Assembly (NCBI GenBank): GCA_964608915.1
Contig: CAZSQA010000010.1
Span: 62,001-126,000 of the forward strand
Direction: 5' to 3'
Source of the DNA: QWQI01 sp964608915
GTDB taxonomy: Bacteria > Planctomycetota > Planctomycetia > Isosphaerales > Isosphaeraceae
Length of the DNA stretch: 64,000 nt
Positions 9,398 to 18,310 of the stretch are shown piece by piece. Both the position numbers and the translations under genes were made by a program. Positions within the stretch are counted from its first letter, which is position 1. Every line of letters begins with the position of its first letter. Below the pieces are notes generated by a model. That model was not told the DNA's origin. It did not search any database and was given only the letters and a program-made list of their open reading frames with translations.

Positions 9398-10306
9398 ATG
9401 CTGCGTTTCCTGATCGCGTCAGTGGCGTTGTATTTCGGGATCGGATCGACCGCAGCGGCCGCCGAACCTCGCAACGTCGTGCGAGTGCTGGTGTGGGACG
9501 AACGTCAGCCGGAGCAGAAAGCCGCATACGGCGGGGGCTTTTTGGGCGATGCCATCGCCAGCCATTTGCGAAAGAATGCCGTTATGGAAGTGAAATCGGT
9601 GTCGCTCGATTCGTCCGATCAGGGGCTGGACGACACCACTCTCGACACCACCGATGTGCTGATCTGGTGGGGGCATGTCAAGCATGATTCCGTGAACGAT
9701 GACCGAGTGAAAGCCGTGGTCGATCGCGTGATGGCCGGCAAGCTCAGCCTGATCGCCCTGCACTCGGCCCACTTCGCAAGGCCATACATGAGCCTGATGC
9801 ATGAGCGTGCCAAGGCCGATGCCTTGAAAATGATACCGGAGACAGATCGCCGGGCCGGCAAATTCGATTTCTCGCGGCCGCTCAAACGTGAAATGGTCAA
9901 GCCCGACTCGCCGCTGACGCCCCGTCTGGAAAAACAGGGCGACACCTGGGTTCTGATCCCTCCTGTGTGCGTATTTCCATCTTGGCGGGCCGACGGCGCA
10001 CCGGGGCACATGACGACGCTGCTGCCGAATCATCCGATCGCGGCTGGCCTGCCGAAAACATGGGATGTGCGTCAAACGGAAATGTATTCGGAACCCTTTC
10101 ACGTGCCGCCGCCGGATGCTGTCATTTTCGAAGAGAAATGGGACAAGGGCGAACGCTTCCGCAGCGGCTGTTTGTGGACAGTCGGCAAGGGCCAGGTGTT
10201 TTATTTTCGTCCCGGGCACGAGACTTATCCGGTATTCGAGCAGGCGGAGGTGATACGCGTGCTCGAAAATGCCGCGAAGTTTCTGGCCTCGAAGAAGGTC
10301 TATTGA
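9398..10306 (+). CDS. Exported ThuA-domain protein
   Basis: 302 residues with a signal peptide (MLRFLIASVALYFGIGSTAAAAEP). The ThuA (trehalose utilisation) fold follows: RVLVWDERQPEQ, a DVLIWWGHVKHD strand, LIALHSAHFARPY with the conserved His, and a late GQVFYFRPGHETYPVF stretch. ThuA is a class I glutamine amidotransferase-like fold, usually without a demonstrated enzyme activity; planctomycetes carry many copies linked to sugar-derivative metabolism. It starts 63 bases after the TatD-like gene and may be co-transcribed. Its end overlaps the converging Rieske gene by seven bases. Confidence 0.88.
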   Translation: MLRFLIASVALYFGIGSTAAAAEPRNVVRVLVWDERQPEQKAAYGGGFLGDAIASHLRKNAVMEVKSVSLDSSDQGLDDTTLDTTDVLIWWGHVKHDSVNDDRVKAVVDRVMAGKLSLIALHSAHFARPYMSLMHERAKADALKMIPETDRRAGKFDFSRPLKREMVKPDSPLTPRLEKQGDTWVLIPPVCVFPSWRADGAPGHMTTLLPNHPIAAGLPKTWDVRQTEMYSEPFHVPPPDAVIFEEKWDKGERFRSGCLWTVGKGQVFYFRPGHETYPVFEQAEVIRVLENAAKFLASKKVY

Positions 10307-11463
10307 ATTTCGCGATTCGATTTCGATCGATGCTGGTCGGTTCGATCGATACCCTCTTCACCCAAAACACGATCCAGCTCGAACAGCAGATGCTCACGAT
10401 TCGAATAGGGCCCGGGCACGTATCCGCCTGATGCGACGCCCTGCTGGGTGAGTTCGCACATGTGCCAGTCCTGCCGGTTGGTCAGGTCCCAGAACTGCAC
10501 GGCGTCGCGCGGGTCGAAGTCGCTTCGGGCCATCGTGCCGGCGTCGAAAAGCCATTCGCACGTCATTTTCGTGCGATTCGGTGCGACGGGTTCCAGCCTG
10601 TGCGTGAGCACGTAATCGGGGTGGAAGCTCATCAGCATGTTGGGCAGCAGAATGTAATAATAGACGTGCCGGGACTCGACGGAATTCAATTTCGGAAACA
10701 CTGGCCGGCGGGTCGATCCGTCGGACGTCATGCTCGTGATGCCGTCATTCAGGCTCATCCTACCGCCGACGTAGCACGCATTCGCCGGGTCGTTCTCGCC
10801 GCTGGTGGGCGGCGAGAGCCGGGCCAGGGCCGGGTGCACGCTCGGGCAGTGCAGGCATTCGGAATAGTTCTGTAGGATCAGCTTCCAGTTGGCCCGAATG
10901 TCGTATTCGATTCTGGCGCCGGTTTTCAGCTCTGCCAGTGGCCAGGCTGCGAACTTTTCGGGGAAGTCGGTCAGAGATTGCAATAGCGACACATTCGAAA
11001 TGGAATCGTCGGCCCGGACGAAAACGAAGCCGCCCCAGGTGCAGCATTCGAGCGAGTTCAGTCCCCAGTCGGCTTCGGCGAAGCCTTCGACCTCTTTCAT
11101 GCCCGGAGCACCGAGCAGTGTGCCGTCGCAGTCGAATGTCCACGCGTGATAGGGGCAGGCGATGCGGCATTGGGTCAGATGACCGCGTGGCGACTCCGTC
11201 AGCAGCGTTCCCCGGTGCCGGCAAGCGTTGAAAAAGGCCCGGATGTGGCCATCGCGGCCGTGCATGATCAAAAGGCTCATACCGGCGATGCGGCGGGTGA
11301 CGAAATCGCCGGGCAGGGGCAATTCCTCGGTGCGGCCGACACACAGCCAGCGGCTGCGGAACCAGGCGGTCGTGTCCCGCTCGAATCGGTCGGGGCAGGT
11401 GAATGCCGATGCTTCAGGGGTGCGTTTCAGCGTGTCGGCGAGCTTGGAGCTATCCGTATTCAT
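10300..11463 (-). CDS. Rieske non-haem iron oxygenase, alpha subunit
   Basis: 387 residues, full length for the ring-hydroxylating dioxygenase alpha-subunit family. Rieske cluster ligands: Cys81-x-His83 and Cys103-x2-His106. Mononuclear iron ligands: His205 and His210 in ECLHCPSVHP, and Asp332 in FWDLTNRQDW. Members oxidise aromatics or quaternary amines (the C-terminal half resembles the GbcA/YeaW-type). No reductase, ferredoxin or beta subunit gene is next to it, so electrons must come from a partner elsewhere. Confidence 0.92.
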   Translation of the reverse strand: MNTDSSKLADTLKRTPEASAFTCPDRFERDTTAWFRSRWLCVGRTEELPLPGDFVTRRIAGMSLLIMHGRDGHIRAFFNACRHRGTLLTESPRGHLTQCRIACPYHAWTFDCDGTLLGAPGMKEVEGFAEADWGLNSLECCTWGGFVFVRADDSISNVSLLQSLTDFPEKFAAWPLAELKTGARIEYDIRANWKLILQNYSECLHCPSVHPALARLSPPTSGENDPANACYVGGRMSLNDGITSMTSDGSTRRPVFPKLNSVESRHVYYYILLPNMLMSFHPDYVLTHRLEPVAPNRTKMTCEWLFDAGTMARSDFDPRDAVQFWDLTNRQDWHMCELTQQGVASGGYVPGPYSNREHLLFELDRVLGEEGIDRTDQHRSKSNREIQ

Positions 11464-11599
11464 CGGGCAGCGGATCCGTATCGAATCGTGCGAAAAGACA
11501 ATCGCGTCCGTCGCGGTTCACTCTATGCGAAGGAACCGCCCGGACGCAATCTTCAGACTCGGAATCGCCGATCTGGCCGATTGCCGATTTTCCCGTCGA

Positions 11600-12145
11600 T
11601 CACTGATCTTCTGGTGGCGGTGCGGGCTTGCGGCGTGCTTCACCCTTGCCGCGAGCACCCTTCGCGGGCGGCCCGCCATCTTCGCCGCCAGGTCCGCCGG
11701 GGCCGCCAGGTCCGAAGCCGCGACCGCCCTGCGGGCCAAAGCCCGGACCGCCAGGACCGAAGCCTTGCCCGCCGGGACCGCCCGGGCCCATCTGGGGCGG
11801 ACGGCTCAGCATTTCATATTGATCGTCGTCGAGGATTTCTTTGAGCTTTTTCGCGACGTCGGCTTCGAGCTTATCGATATCGGCTTTCTGCTTCGAGCTC
11901 AAGTCGAGCTGATCGACCATGAAGGGCGGGATCACGGCACCCACCTTGAACATCGGCATGCCGCCGCGGCCCTGCCCTTTGCCCGTGGCTGCCCCGCGTT
12001 TCGAATTGGCCCCGTCGGTCTTGTTCGATTGCGAGTCGCTGCCCTTGCGGCGGCTCGCCTTGTCCTGCGTTTGCGCGATGGCCGAAAGAGTCACCGCCGA
12101 CATGATGACGCCGGCCGTCAGCGTTTTCCAGGCGATCGTTCTCAT
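11600..12145 (-). CDS. Exported Gly/Pro-rich protein with a Spy/CpxP-like helix
   Basis: 181 residues from the ATG at 12145, preceded by GGAGAAGGGCA. Signal peptide (TLTAGVIMSAVTLSAIAQ). The middle (about 75-115) reads LDLSSKQKADIDKLEADVAKKL...LDDDQYEML, a helical hairpin like the LTxxQ proteins Spy/CpxP. The C-terminal third is a low-complexity tract of GPGG, GFGP and GGPG units ending in basic and proline residues. Possibly a periplasmic metal- or envelope-stress binding protein; this is inference from the helix pattern only. Confidence 0.8.
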   Translation of the reverse strand: MRTIAWKTLTAGVIMSAVTLSAIAQTQDKASRRKGSDSQSNKTDGANSKRGAATGKGQGRGGMPMFKVGAVIPPFMVDQLDLSSKQKADIDKLEADVAKKLKEILDDDQYEMLSRPPQMGPGGPGGQGFGPGGPGFGPQGGRGFGPGGPGGPGGEDGGPPAKGARGKGEARRKPAPPPEDQ

Positions 12146-12289
12146 TGCCCTTCTCCAGAAACAGATTTCGTTCGATTTCGATCCGCAGCGCGAATCTTCA
12201 TTCCGATAGGAATCATAAAGCCTTTCGAGATCGATGGAAGTATCCGATCGTATCGTTCCGCACGGCATTACGATCGCTCGGCCGAAAAA

Positions 12290-12324
12290 CGAAACGGGCG
12301 GGACTTTCGACCCGCCGCGTTTCG
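12290..12324 (-). terminator. Intrinsic terminator of the M16 peptidase gene
   Basis: On the minus strand the sequence folds as CGAAACG-C-GGCGGG, loop TCGAAAGT, CCCGCC-CGTTTCG with a single bulge, and runs into TTTTTCGG. It starts about 40 bases past the M16 stop and separates that gene from the Gly/Pro-rich gene. Confidence 0.8.
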
Positions 12325-12365
12325 AAATTGTCGTGATCTTTCGAACGATGCTGAAATTCAGCCGT

Positions 12366-15251
12366 TCAGGGCTTCGCCTTTTCGCTCGCCTGCGGGCCAG
12401 CGGGGCGGCCGAGACCACGGCCCCCGCGTGGTCCGCCCATAGGCGGAACCGGCGGCTTGACTTCGAGCACTTCCAGGTTCGCCCCGTATGGCAGGCTTTG
12501 GAGGCCGGCCTTGACCGTCTCCACATCGCCGACGACGAGGATCGACATCTTGTCGAACGGCAGATACTTCCCTGCCACGCCATTGGCGGCCGCGGCGTCG
12601 ACTGCCTCGATCTTCGACTGATAGGTTTCGAAATAGTCGTCGGGCAGGCCGAAGCGGATGATGTCCGAAAGTGCCCCCGCCATGGCGAAGGTCGTTTCGA
12701 AACGGCCCGGGAAGCCCTTGATCAGCCTGTCCTTGGCGAAGGCCAGTTCCGCGTCGGTGATCGGCTTCTTGCCGGTCACTTCCGTCAGTTCCTTGACCAG
12801 CTCCACGGTGGCTTCCTTCGTCACGGCCGTCTGCACGCTGGCGCCGGCTTCGAAGGGGCCAGGGCCGTTGCCGAACGCGAAGCTCGAGCGGGCGCCGTAG
12901 GTATAGCCCTTGTCTTCACGCAGGTTCAGGTTCATCCGGCTGGAGAATTGACCCCCCAGCACCGAATTCATCACCACCAGCGGGAAGTAGTCAGGCGTGG
13001 ACCGGGGCGGGCCGACCAGGCCTGCCGCCAGCACGCTCTGAGCCGCGGCGGGCTTGTTCACCAGATAAAGCCCTGGCTTCTTCTCGGGCGAGGGCGGCGG
13101 AATGTCGACGGCGACCGACTCGCCGCCCGTCCACTGCCCCAGGGCTTTGTCCAGCAGAGTCTTGGCCGCTTCCGGCGTGATGTCGCCGACGACGATCGCC
13201 GTCACGTTCGCCGGGTTGAACAGCTTCTTGAAGTGGGCCTTGCACTGCTCGGGCGTTATGCCCCGCAGGGTTTCGAAGGTGCCGTCGTTGTCACGGCCAT
13301 AGGGGTGCTTTTCGCCATAGAGCAGCTTGGGGAACACGTCGCCCGCGATGCCGTCGGCGCTGTCGAACTTGCGTGCCAGCGCCGCAAGCCGCTGCAGCTT
13401 CAGCCGTTTCATTTCTTCTTCGGGGAACGAGGCTTCGAAGAGCACGTCGGTGAAGAGGTCCATCGCCTTTTCCGTGTGCTTCGTCAGCGTCGTCATGGAC
13501 ATCGACGAACTTTCCGACCCGCCGTTGGCGTTCAGGTCGGCCCCGATCATCGAAAGCTCGGCGGCGAGCTGCTGAGTGTTGCGCTTCGCCGTGCCTTCGC
13601 GGACGAGGCTCATGGCCAGCCCGGCCAGCCCTTCCTGACCGGTCGGCACATTCACGTCGCCGCCTTTGGCCACCAGGCTCACGGTCAAAATGGGCAACTG
13701 GTGCCGCTCGGCCACCAGGGCGTCCATCCCGTTGGCCAGCTTCACGCGCTTCACGTCCGGCGGCGAGAATTTCGGCGTCGGGCCCGCTTCGGGCTGCTTC
13801 GTCCGGTCGAAGGTGTCACGCACCTCCGTCACTTTCAGGTCAGGCAGCGCGGCCTGCTGGCTTTTGTCCACGACGGCTTCGGGGGCCCTTTCGGTCGGCG
13901 GGCCGGGGATGACGTCCAGCCGCACGCGATTGGCCGTCAGATACTTCTTCGCAACGCGCTGAACGTCGGCCGGGGTCACCTTGAACAGGTCCTGCATTTC
14001 CTTCTTGTACGCCAGCGGGTCGCCGTCGTAGAAGTTGTTCGAATGCAGGAATTCGGCCTTGCCGTGGGCCGATTGCAGGCCCTTGATCAGGTCGGCTTCC
14101 TCGCCGTTCTGGGCCTTGGTGACTTCGTCGGCCGTGGGGCCTTCGGCGATGATCCGGGCGATCTCGCCATCGGCGATCTTCACCAGTTCGTCCAGGTTGC
14201 CGTTCTGGTCCGGCCGGGCCGTGATCGACACCGTGAAGGTGCCCGAAAGCGCCGAAGCCGGGTGGAAAGCGAACACGTTGGCAGCGAGCTGTCGGTCATA
14301 GCTCAGGGCCTTGAACAGCCGGTTTTCCTTGGGCAGCTGGCCCAGAACCGTCGCCAGCACGTCCAGGGCCTTTTCGTCCGGGTTGCCCCGTTCCACGGTC
14401 GGCCAGGTCAGCTGGGCACGTGCCAGGGCCACCCGGTCGGTCATGGTGACGTGCTTGGGGGCGTCCAGCTTCGGCACGTTGGCCGCCATCTTCGGCACAT
14501 CGGGGCCCTTCGGCAGCGGGCCGAAGTATTTTTCGACGAACGCCTTCGCCTGAGCCGGGTCGAAATCGCCCGAGATCACCAGAGTGGCATTGTTGGGCGA
14601 ATAATAGTTCAGGAAGAAGTTGGAGACGTCCGAAAGGCTCGCGGCCGAAAGGTCGGCCATCGATCCGATGACGCTGTGATAATAGGGGTGATCCGGCGGA
14701 TAGAGCGCCTCGAGCATCTTCTCCATCGACTGCCCGTAGGGCTGGTTGTCCACCCGCTGGCGGCGTTCGTTCTTGACGACTTCGCGCTGATTGTCCAGCT
14801 TTTCCTGGGTCAGGGCCGGCAGGAGGAAGCCCATCCGGTCCGCTTCCAGCCACAGGGCCAGCTCCAGATAGTTCGAAGGCACGGTTTCGTAGTAGTTCGT
14901 GCGGTCCGTGTTCGTGGAGCCGTTGATCTGGGCCCCGATCTTTTCCAGCGGCTCGAAATATTCCTTGTTGTGGTTCTTCGAGCCTTGGAACATCAGGTGT
15001 TCGAACAGGTGCGCAAAGCCCGTGCGGCCCTTGGTTTCGTTCTTCGAGCCGACTCGGTACCACACGTCCACGTCGACTACGGGCGTCGAATCGTCGCGGT
15101 GCAGGATCACTTCCAGGCCGTTCGGCAGGGTGTATTTCTCGACCTTCAAATCCGGCACCTGCGGCTGCCGCGGCGCGGTCTGGGCAAAAGCTCCGGCCAT
15201 CGTCACGCCCGCAAGCGCGACCAATGCCAGAAGTTGTCTTCCGAATCTCAC
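12366..15251 (-). CDS. Exported M16 zinc peptidase, two-unit
   Basis: 961 residues from a GTG at 15251. This start is preferred over an earlier GTG at 15314 because GAGG precedes it and a signal peptide follows at once (RFGRQLLALVALAGVTMAGAFAQ). The inverted zinc motif HLFEH is at 81-85, with the distal Glu in KNERRQ about 75 residues later. The second half repeats the M16 fold without HxxEH (LSMIGADLNANGGSES, GGQFSSRMNLNLREDKGYTYGA), so active and inactive halves are fused, as in pitrilysin-type enzymes. It probably degrades periplasmic or imported peptides. Confidence 0.95.
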   Translation of the reverse strand: MRFGRQLLALVALAGVTMAGAFAQTAPRQPQVPDLKVEKYTLPNGLEVILHRDDSTPVVDVDVWYRVGSKNETKGRTGFAHLFEHLMFQGSKNHNKEYFEPLEKIGAQINGSTNTDRTNYYETVPSNYLELALWLEADRMGFLLPALTQEKLDNQREVVKNERRQRVDNQPYGQSMEKMLEALYPPDHPYYHSVIGSMADLSAASLSDVSNFFLNYYSPNNATLVISGDFDPAQAKAFVEKYFGPLPKGPDVPKMAANVPKLDAPKHVTMTDRVALARAQLTWPTVERGNPDEKALDVLATVLGQLPKENRLFKALSYDRQLAANVFAFHPASALSGTFTVSITARPDQNGNLDELVKIADGEIARIIAEGPTADEVTKAQNGEEADLIKGLQSAHGKAEFLHSNNFYDGDPLAYKKEMQDLFKVTPADVQRVAKKYLTANRVRLDVIPGPPTERAPEAVVDKSQQAALPDLKVTEVRDTFDRTKQPEAGPTPKFSPPDVKRVKLANGMDALVAERHQLPILTVSLVAKGGDVNVPTGQEGLAGLAMSLVREGTAKRNTQQLAAELSMIGADLNANGGSESSSMSMTTLTKHTEKAMDLFTDVLFEASFPEEEMKRLKLQRLAALARKFDSADGIAGDVFPKLLYGEKHPYGRDNDGTFETLRGITPEQCKAHFKKLFNPANVTAIVVGDITPEAAKTLLDKALGQWTGGESVAVDIPPPSPEKKPGLYLVNKPAAAQSVLAAGLVGPPRSTPDYFPLVVMNSVLGGQFSSRMNLNLREDKGYTYGARSSFAFGNGPGPFEAGASVQTAVTKEATVELVKELTEVTGKKPITDAELAFAKDRLIKGFPGRFETTFAMAGALSDIIRFGLPDDYFETYQSKIEAVDAAAANGVAGKYLPFDKMSILVVGDVETVKAGLQSLPYGANLEVLEVKPPVPPMGGPRGGRGLGRPAGPQASEKAKP

Positions 15252-15573
15252 GGAACACCTCACGTTCGTAATCGTTCTGGGCGGAAATGGGGTTCGGCGG
15301 CCGGTCATCCGCACAATTTCCCCACGTTACTGTCCGCATCATCCCCGAACGTCTCCGCGCGTGTCAATCGTCGAAGTTGCCGGTCGCAACGCATTTTCGG
15401 TCAACAAGCTTATGCAATCATGATTGCATGCTGATCTCAGGCGTTTCGGCGGCTGGCATGTCGCCAAGCAGGCATCGCTTACGCGGGAACACGAGCAGCC
15501 GGCGGGGAAGGCGCCGGCCGCTTCGTGCGTGGGGTTTGTTCGATCGGAAATCAGGTGGTCAGTCTCCTGTAGA
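15252..15573. other. Gap of 322 bases with an 18 bp palindrome
   Basis: Upstream region of the M16 gene and 3' end region of the Gly/Met-rich gene. It holds the palindrome listed at 15412-15429. No protein-like open frame was found. Confidence 0.4.
15412..15429. promoter_or_regulatory. Perfect 18 bp palindrome, possible operator
   Basis: ATGCAATCATGATTGCAT equals its own reverse complement. It lies about 160 bases upstream of the M16 start and has no loop, so it suits a dimeric DNA-binding protein better than an RNA hairpin. No regulator gene is adjacent. Confidence 0.4.
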
Positions 15574-16722
15574 TCAGAACCGCGAGCCGAAGCCCCGGCG
15601 GCCTGAAAATCCACGTGACGCAGAAAACCGGCCGGCCCGGCCGAAGCCCGCCCCTGGCCCCCGCCGGGTCGTGCCGGTCGATGTCGAGCTTTCCGACGTG
15701 CTCGTCGTCGAAGCCGTTGTCGAGTTCGAATTCGTGCTCGTCGTCGTGCCGCTGGTCGTGTCCTTCACGCCCCTGCCCCGCTGGCCACGCGTGCCTCGAT
15801 CGCCCATGAATGCGACACCCGACTGCGCTTCAGGCTTTGGCGGTTCGTAGCCGGAATCCTTCAGCGCCTGAAATGCTGCGTCCACGGCTTCCTTGTCTGC
15901 CTTCAGCGTGTCCAGATTCTCGACCGTCAGGTTCGACTCGCTCACCACCTTCGTGATCGCCGAAATCGCCGTGTCGATCGCTTCCTGGTTCACGCCCGAA
16001 TCGGCGAACAGGGCCGAAAATGCCGCCGCGGCTTCCGTCTTGTCCGTTTGCCCGGCCACGGCACGCACCAGTGAAGTCACGGCCGCGTCCGTCGCCGTCT
16101 TGTCGAGCGTGAGACCTTCGGCCTCAAGCCCGGCCACAGCCTGATGCACGCCATTGAGCGCCGAGATCGTCAGCTTCGAATTCGCCGAGATCGCCTCCGT
16201 ATCAGTCTTCTGCTTCTCCAGAGCCGTCGTCAGGTTGTCCAGCAGTGCCTGGGTCGCCGGGTCATCAGAGGTCGGCGTCGATCCATCCGGCCCGATCGGC
16301 CCGCCTTGTGCATAGCCAAAGCCGCCAGCCACGCCTGCCTCACTCAGCGAAGCCATGACCTGGGCACCCGCAGGCAGCGCGGGCGGTGTCGTCGAATCGC
16401 CCGACTGCATGTCGCCACCCATTCCCCGCATCGGCCCGAACTGGCCCCGGCCCATCATGCCGCCAGGCCCGCCCCGGCCCATCATGCCGCCCTGAGTCTC
16501 ATAGGAAGAAACGTCCGCGGCCTGTCCGCCTTCGAATCCGCCGCCGAACCCACCCGGCATGCCGCCGCCGAATCCGCCGGGCATTCCCATGCGGGAAAGC
16601 ACGACCCTGTCTTCATGCCGCTCGATGCCCAGCACCACCCTGCTCCGCTCGCGCCGGTTCCGGGCGGCAGCATCGTCGCTTCCCGTCAGCAGGCTTCCGA
16701 AAATCGTTCTCTTGACGTTCAT
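15574..16722 (-). CDS. Low-complexity Gly/Met-rich protein with RVVLS motif
   Basis: 382 residues from the ATG at 16722 (AAAGGAAT before it). Residues about 25-45 contain LGIERHEDRVVLSRMG, which matches the LExLEDRxxLS-type N-terminal motif of planctomycete surface proteins. Then come MPGGFGGG repeats and GRGGPGGMMGRG, a helical middle section (about 140-290) with repeated AVxSLVRAVAGQ-like and ISAITKVVSESN helices, and a Ser/Thr-rich linker leading to an Arg/Gly/Phe-rich end. No enzyme signature. Probably secreted or surface exposed; function unknown. Confidence 0.75.
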   Translation of the reverse strand: MNVKRTIFGSLLTGSDDAAARNRRERSRVVLGIERHEDRVVLSRMGMPGGFGGGMPGGFGGGFEGGQAADVSSYETQGGMMGRGGPGGMMGRGQFGPMRGMGGDMQSGDSTTPPALPAGAQVMASLSEAGVAGGFGYAQGGPIGPDGSTPTSDDPATQALLDNLTTALEKQKTDTEAISANSKLTISALNGVHQAVAGLEAEGLTLDKTATDAAVTSLVRAVAGQTDKTEAAAAFSALFADSGVNQEAIDTAISAITKVVSESNLTVENLDTLKADKEAVDAAFQALKDSGYEPPKPEAQSGVAFMGDRGTRGQRGRGVKDTTSGTTTSTNSNSTTASTTSTSESSTSTGTTRRGPGAGFGRAGRFSASRGFSGRRGFGSRF

Positions 16723-17498
16723 GTGTCGATTCCTTTCAGGATATTCGCTTCGATTCGAATCCGCAGGCGATTCCTTCGTTTGGTCCGAGCCGTGGTAGAC
16801 GACTTCCGGCCGACCCGTCCTGGCTCGTCCCGCCTGCCAACTCTTCACACGTCAGCCGCCGCGAAAAGCGCGCGGAAATTTCGAAAAGTTATCGAAATAA
16901 CGATTCCGGGTGTTTCAGTGTATCGCGTAAAGTGCTCTGAAAAAATGGGATACGCAGGCGTGACCGCCGCCTTCGGCATTTCGCCTCGGAAACTTGAAGC
17001 CGATTCGAAATGATACCGAATTTCGATTCCTCCTACGGGGTGGCAGCGGAATTCTGCCGTCGTTCGCCGTTCGAACCGGCCATGAATACCGGGTGAATTC
17101 CGGAACGCCGCATGCCCGGTCGATCATCGGATCGCAAATCACGAACCACGACTCACGTTTTCCACTTGCTCGCCAGTGATTCCAGGTCGAAGATGTCGCC
17201 ATCGACATCGACCATCGATCATTCGAAATTCGATACGAACTCCAGCCGCATTCCGAAGTGATTTCGAAATCAGGACCGACTTGTCGATACCGTCAAAACA
17301 AGACATGGGCATCCGGAACTCGATTTGTTGCGTTTCGTCACGAACCGTTCGCTTTATTCGATCGCATCATTGACACATGTCTCGCTGCCCAAGTATTTTA
17401 CTGTCGCTTCTCTGTCCATCTCTTCGACACCATCTCATTCGATTCGGCCGATTCCGTCGGGAATCAGGTTCGGATCCATCTCCATTTTCGGAGGCATC
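16723..17498. other. Divergent gap of 776 bases
   Basis: The largest gene-free stretch here, between two divergent exported-protein genes. It contains the CHRD gene promoter (listed). The remainder is AT-richer and full of TTCGAA and CGATCG words. The open frames inside do not look like proteins. Nothing else was recognised. Confidence 0.35.
17370..17399 (+). promoter_or_regulatory. Sigma-70-like promoter for the CHRD/PEP-CTERM gene
   Basis: A perfect -35 TTGACA at 17370-17375 and a -10 TATTTT at 17394-17399 are 18 bases apart. Transcription would start near 17406 and leave a leader of about 90 bases before the ATG. Confidence 0.5.
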
Positions 17499-18101
17499 AT
17501 GCTATCGATCCGTACGTTGGTCTGCTGCGCTGTCGTCGCCTGTCTGGGTGCCGGCTCCACGCAGGCCGCTCAGGTCTTCTATCTGAACTTCGGCCCCGAA
17601 GCCCTTGGCGCCACTGGCACCGGAACGGGCACGGTCACCATCGATTCCGTGCTCAATACGATGCTCATCGACATTCAATTCTCCGGCCTTTCCGGCAATA
17701 CGACGGCCTCCCACATTCACGCGACGACGGCGAATCCCTTCACAGGCACCGCCAGCGTCGCGACTTCGGTTCCGACTTTCCCGGGCTTCCCCCTGGGCGT
17801 CACGTCGGGAAGCTATAACCACCTCTTCGACATGTCGCTGGCATCCAGCTATAACCCGACGTTCATCACCAACAACGGCGGCACACCCCTCTCTGCGTTC
17901 GCCGTGCTCAATAATGCTGCCGTCGCCGGCAAAAGCTATCTGAACATCCACACGTCGGCATTCCCCGGCGGCGAGATTCGGGCTTTCCTGAACCCCGTCC
18001 CCGAACCCTCCTCCGTCGCCCTGACCGGTATTGGCCTGGCCATGCTGGCTTACGGCCGGCACCGCTACCGGAAAACCGCGACGCCATCGACGACGGCCTG
18101 A
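17499..18101 (+). CDS. CHRD-domain protein with PEP-CTERM sorting tail
   Basis: 200 residues from the ATG at 17499, directly after GGAGGCATC. Signal peptide (TLVCCAVVACLGAGSTQAAQ). The CHRD domain covers about 25-160: FSGLSGNTTASHIHATT and the closing SYLNIHTSAFPGGEIRAFL are its hallmarks. The PEP-CTERM tail is VPEPSSVALTG, a hydrophobic stretch, then YGRHRYRK. CHRD domains occur in extracellular proteins of bacteria and in chordin; their bacterial role is unknown. A strong terminator follows, so the gene is monocistronic. Confidence 0.93.
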   Translation: MLSIRTLVCCAVVACLGAGSTQAAQVFYLNFGPEALGATGTGTGTVTIDSVLNTMLIDIQFSGLSGNTTASHIHATTANPFTGTASVATSVPTFPGFPLGVTSGSYNHLFDMSLASSYNPTFITNNGGTPLSAFAVLNNAAVAGKSYLNIHTSAFPGGEIRAFLNPVPEPSSVALTGIGLAMLAYGRHRYRKTATPSTTA

Positions 18102-18142
18102 AACGGCCGCATTCGAAGTCGTCCTCAGTGACCCGTTCACGG

Positions 18143-18173
18143 AAATCCCGGCAGCCCCCGCCGGGATTTTTTG
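18143..18173 (+). terminator. Intrinsic terminator of the CHRD gene
   Basis: Ten-base arms AAATCCCGGC (18143-18152) and GCCGGGATTT (18160-18169) around loop AGCCCCC, running into TTTTTTG. It lies about 40 bases past the stop. Confidence 0.9.
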
Positions 18174-18310
18174 TTTCTCGCCCATCGCGAACCATTACGA
18201 TTCTCCGTCACGAAGCGCCCATTCGTCATTATTTCGCCGGGCCGCGTAATCCTGCCTTCATCCGTCTCCGGTTGAACTGAGACCTTGATCCTGCAATCGC
18301 GAAATTACGA

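Noticed and set aside
12234..15434. A 1066-residue open frame antisense to the M16 gene
   Set aside because: It runs exactly opposite the M16 frame, has the His/Arg/Gln-rich composition of a codon-bias shadow and shows no protein motif. The M16 frame carries HLFEH and full family signatures.
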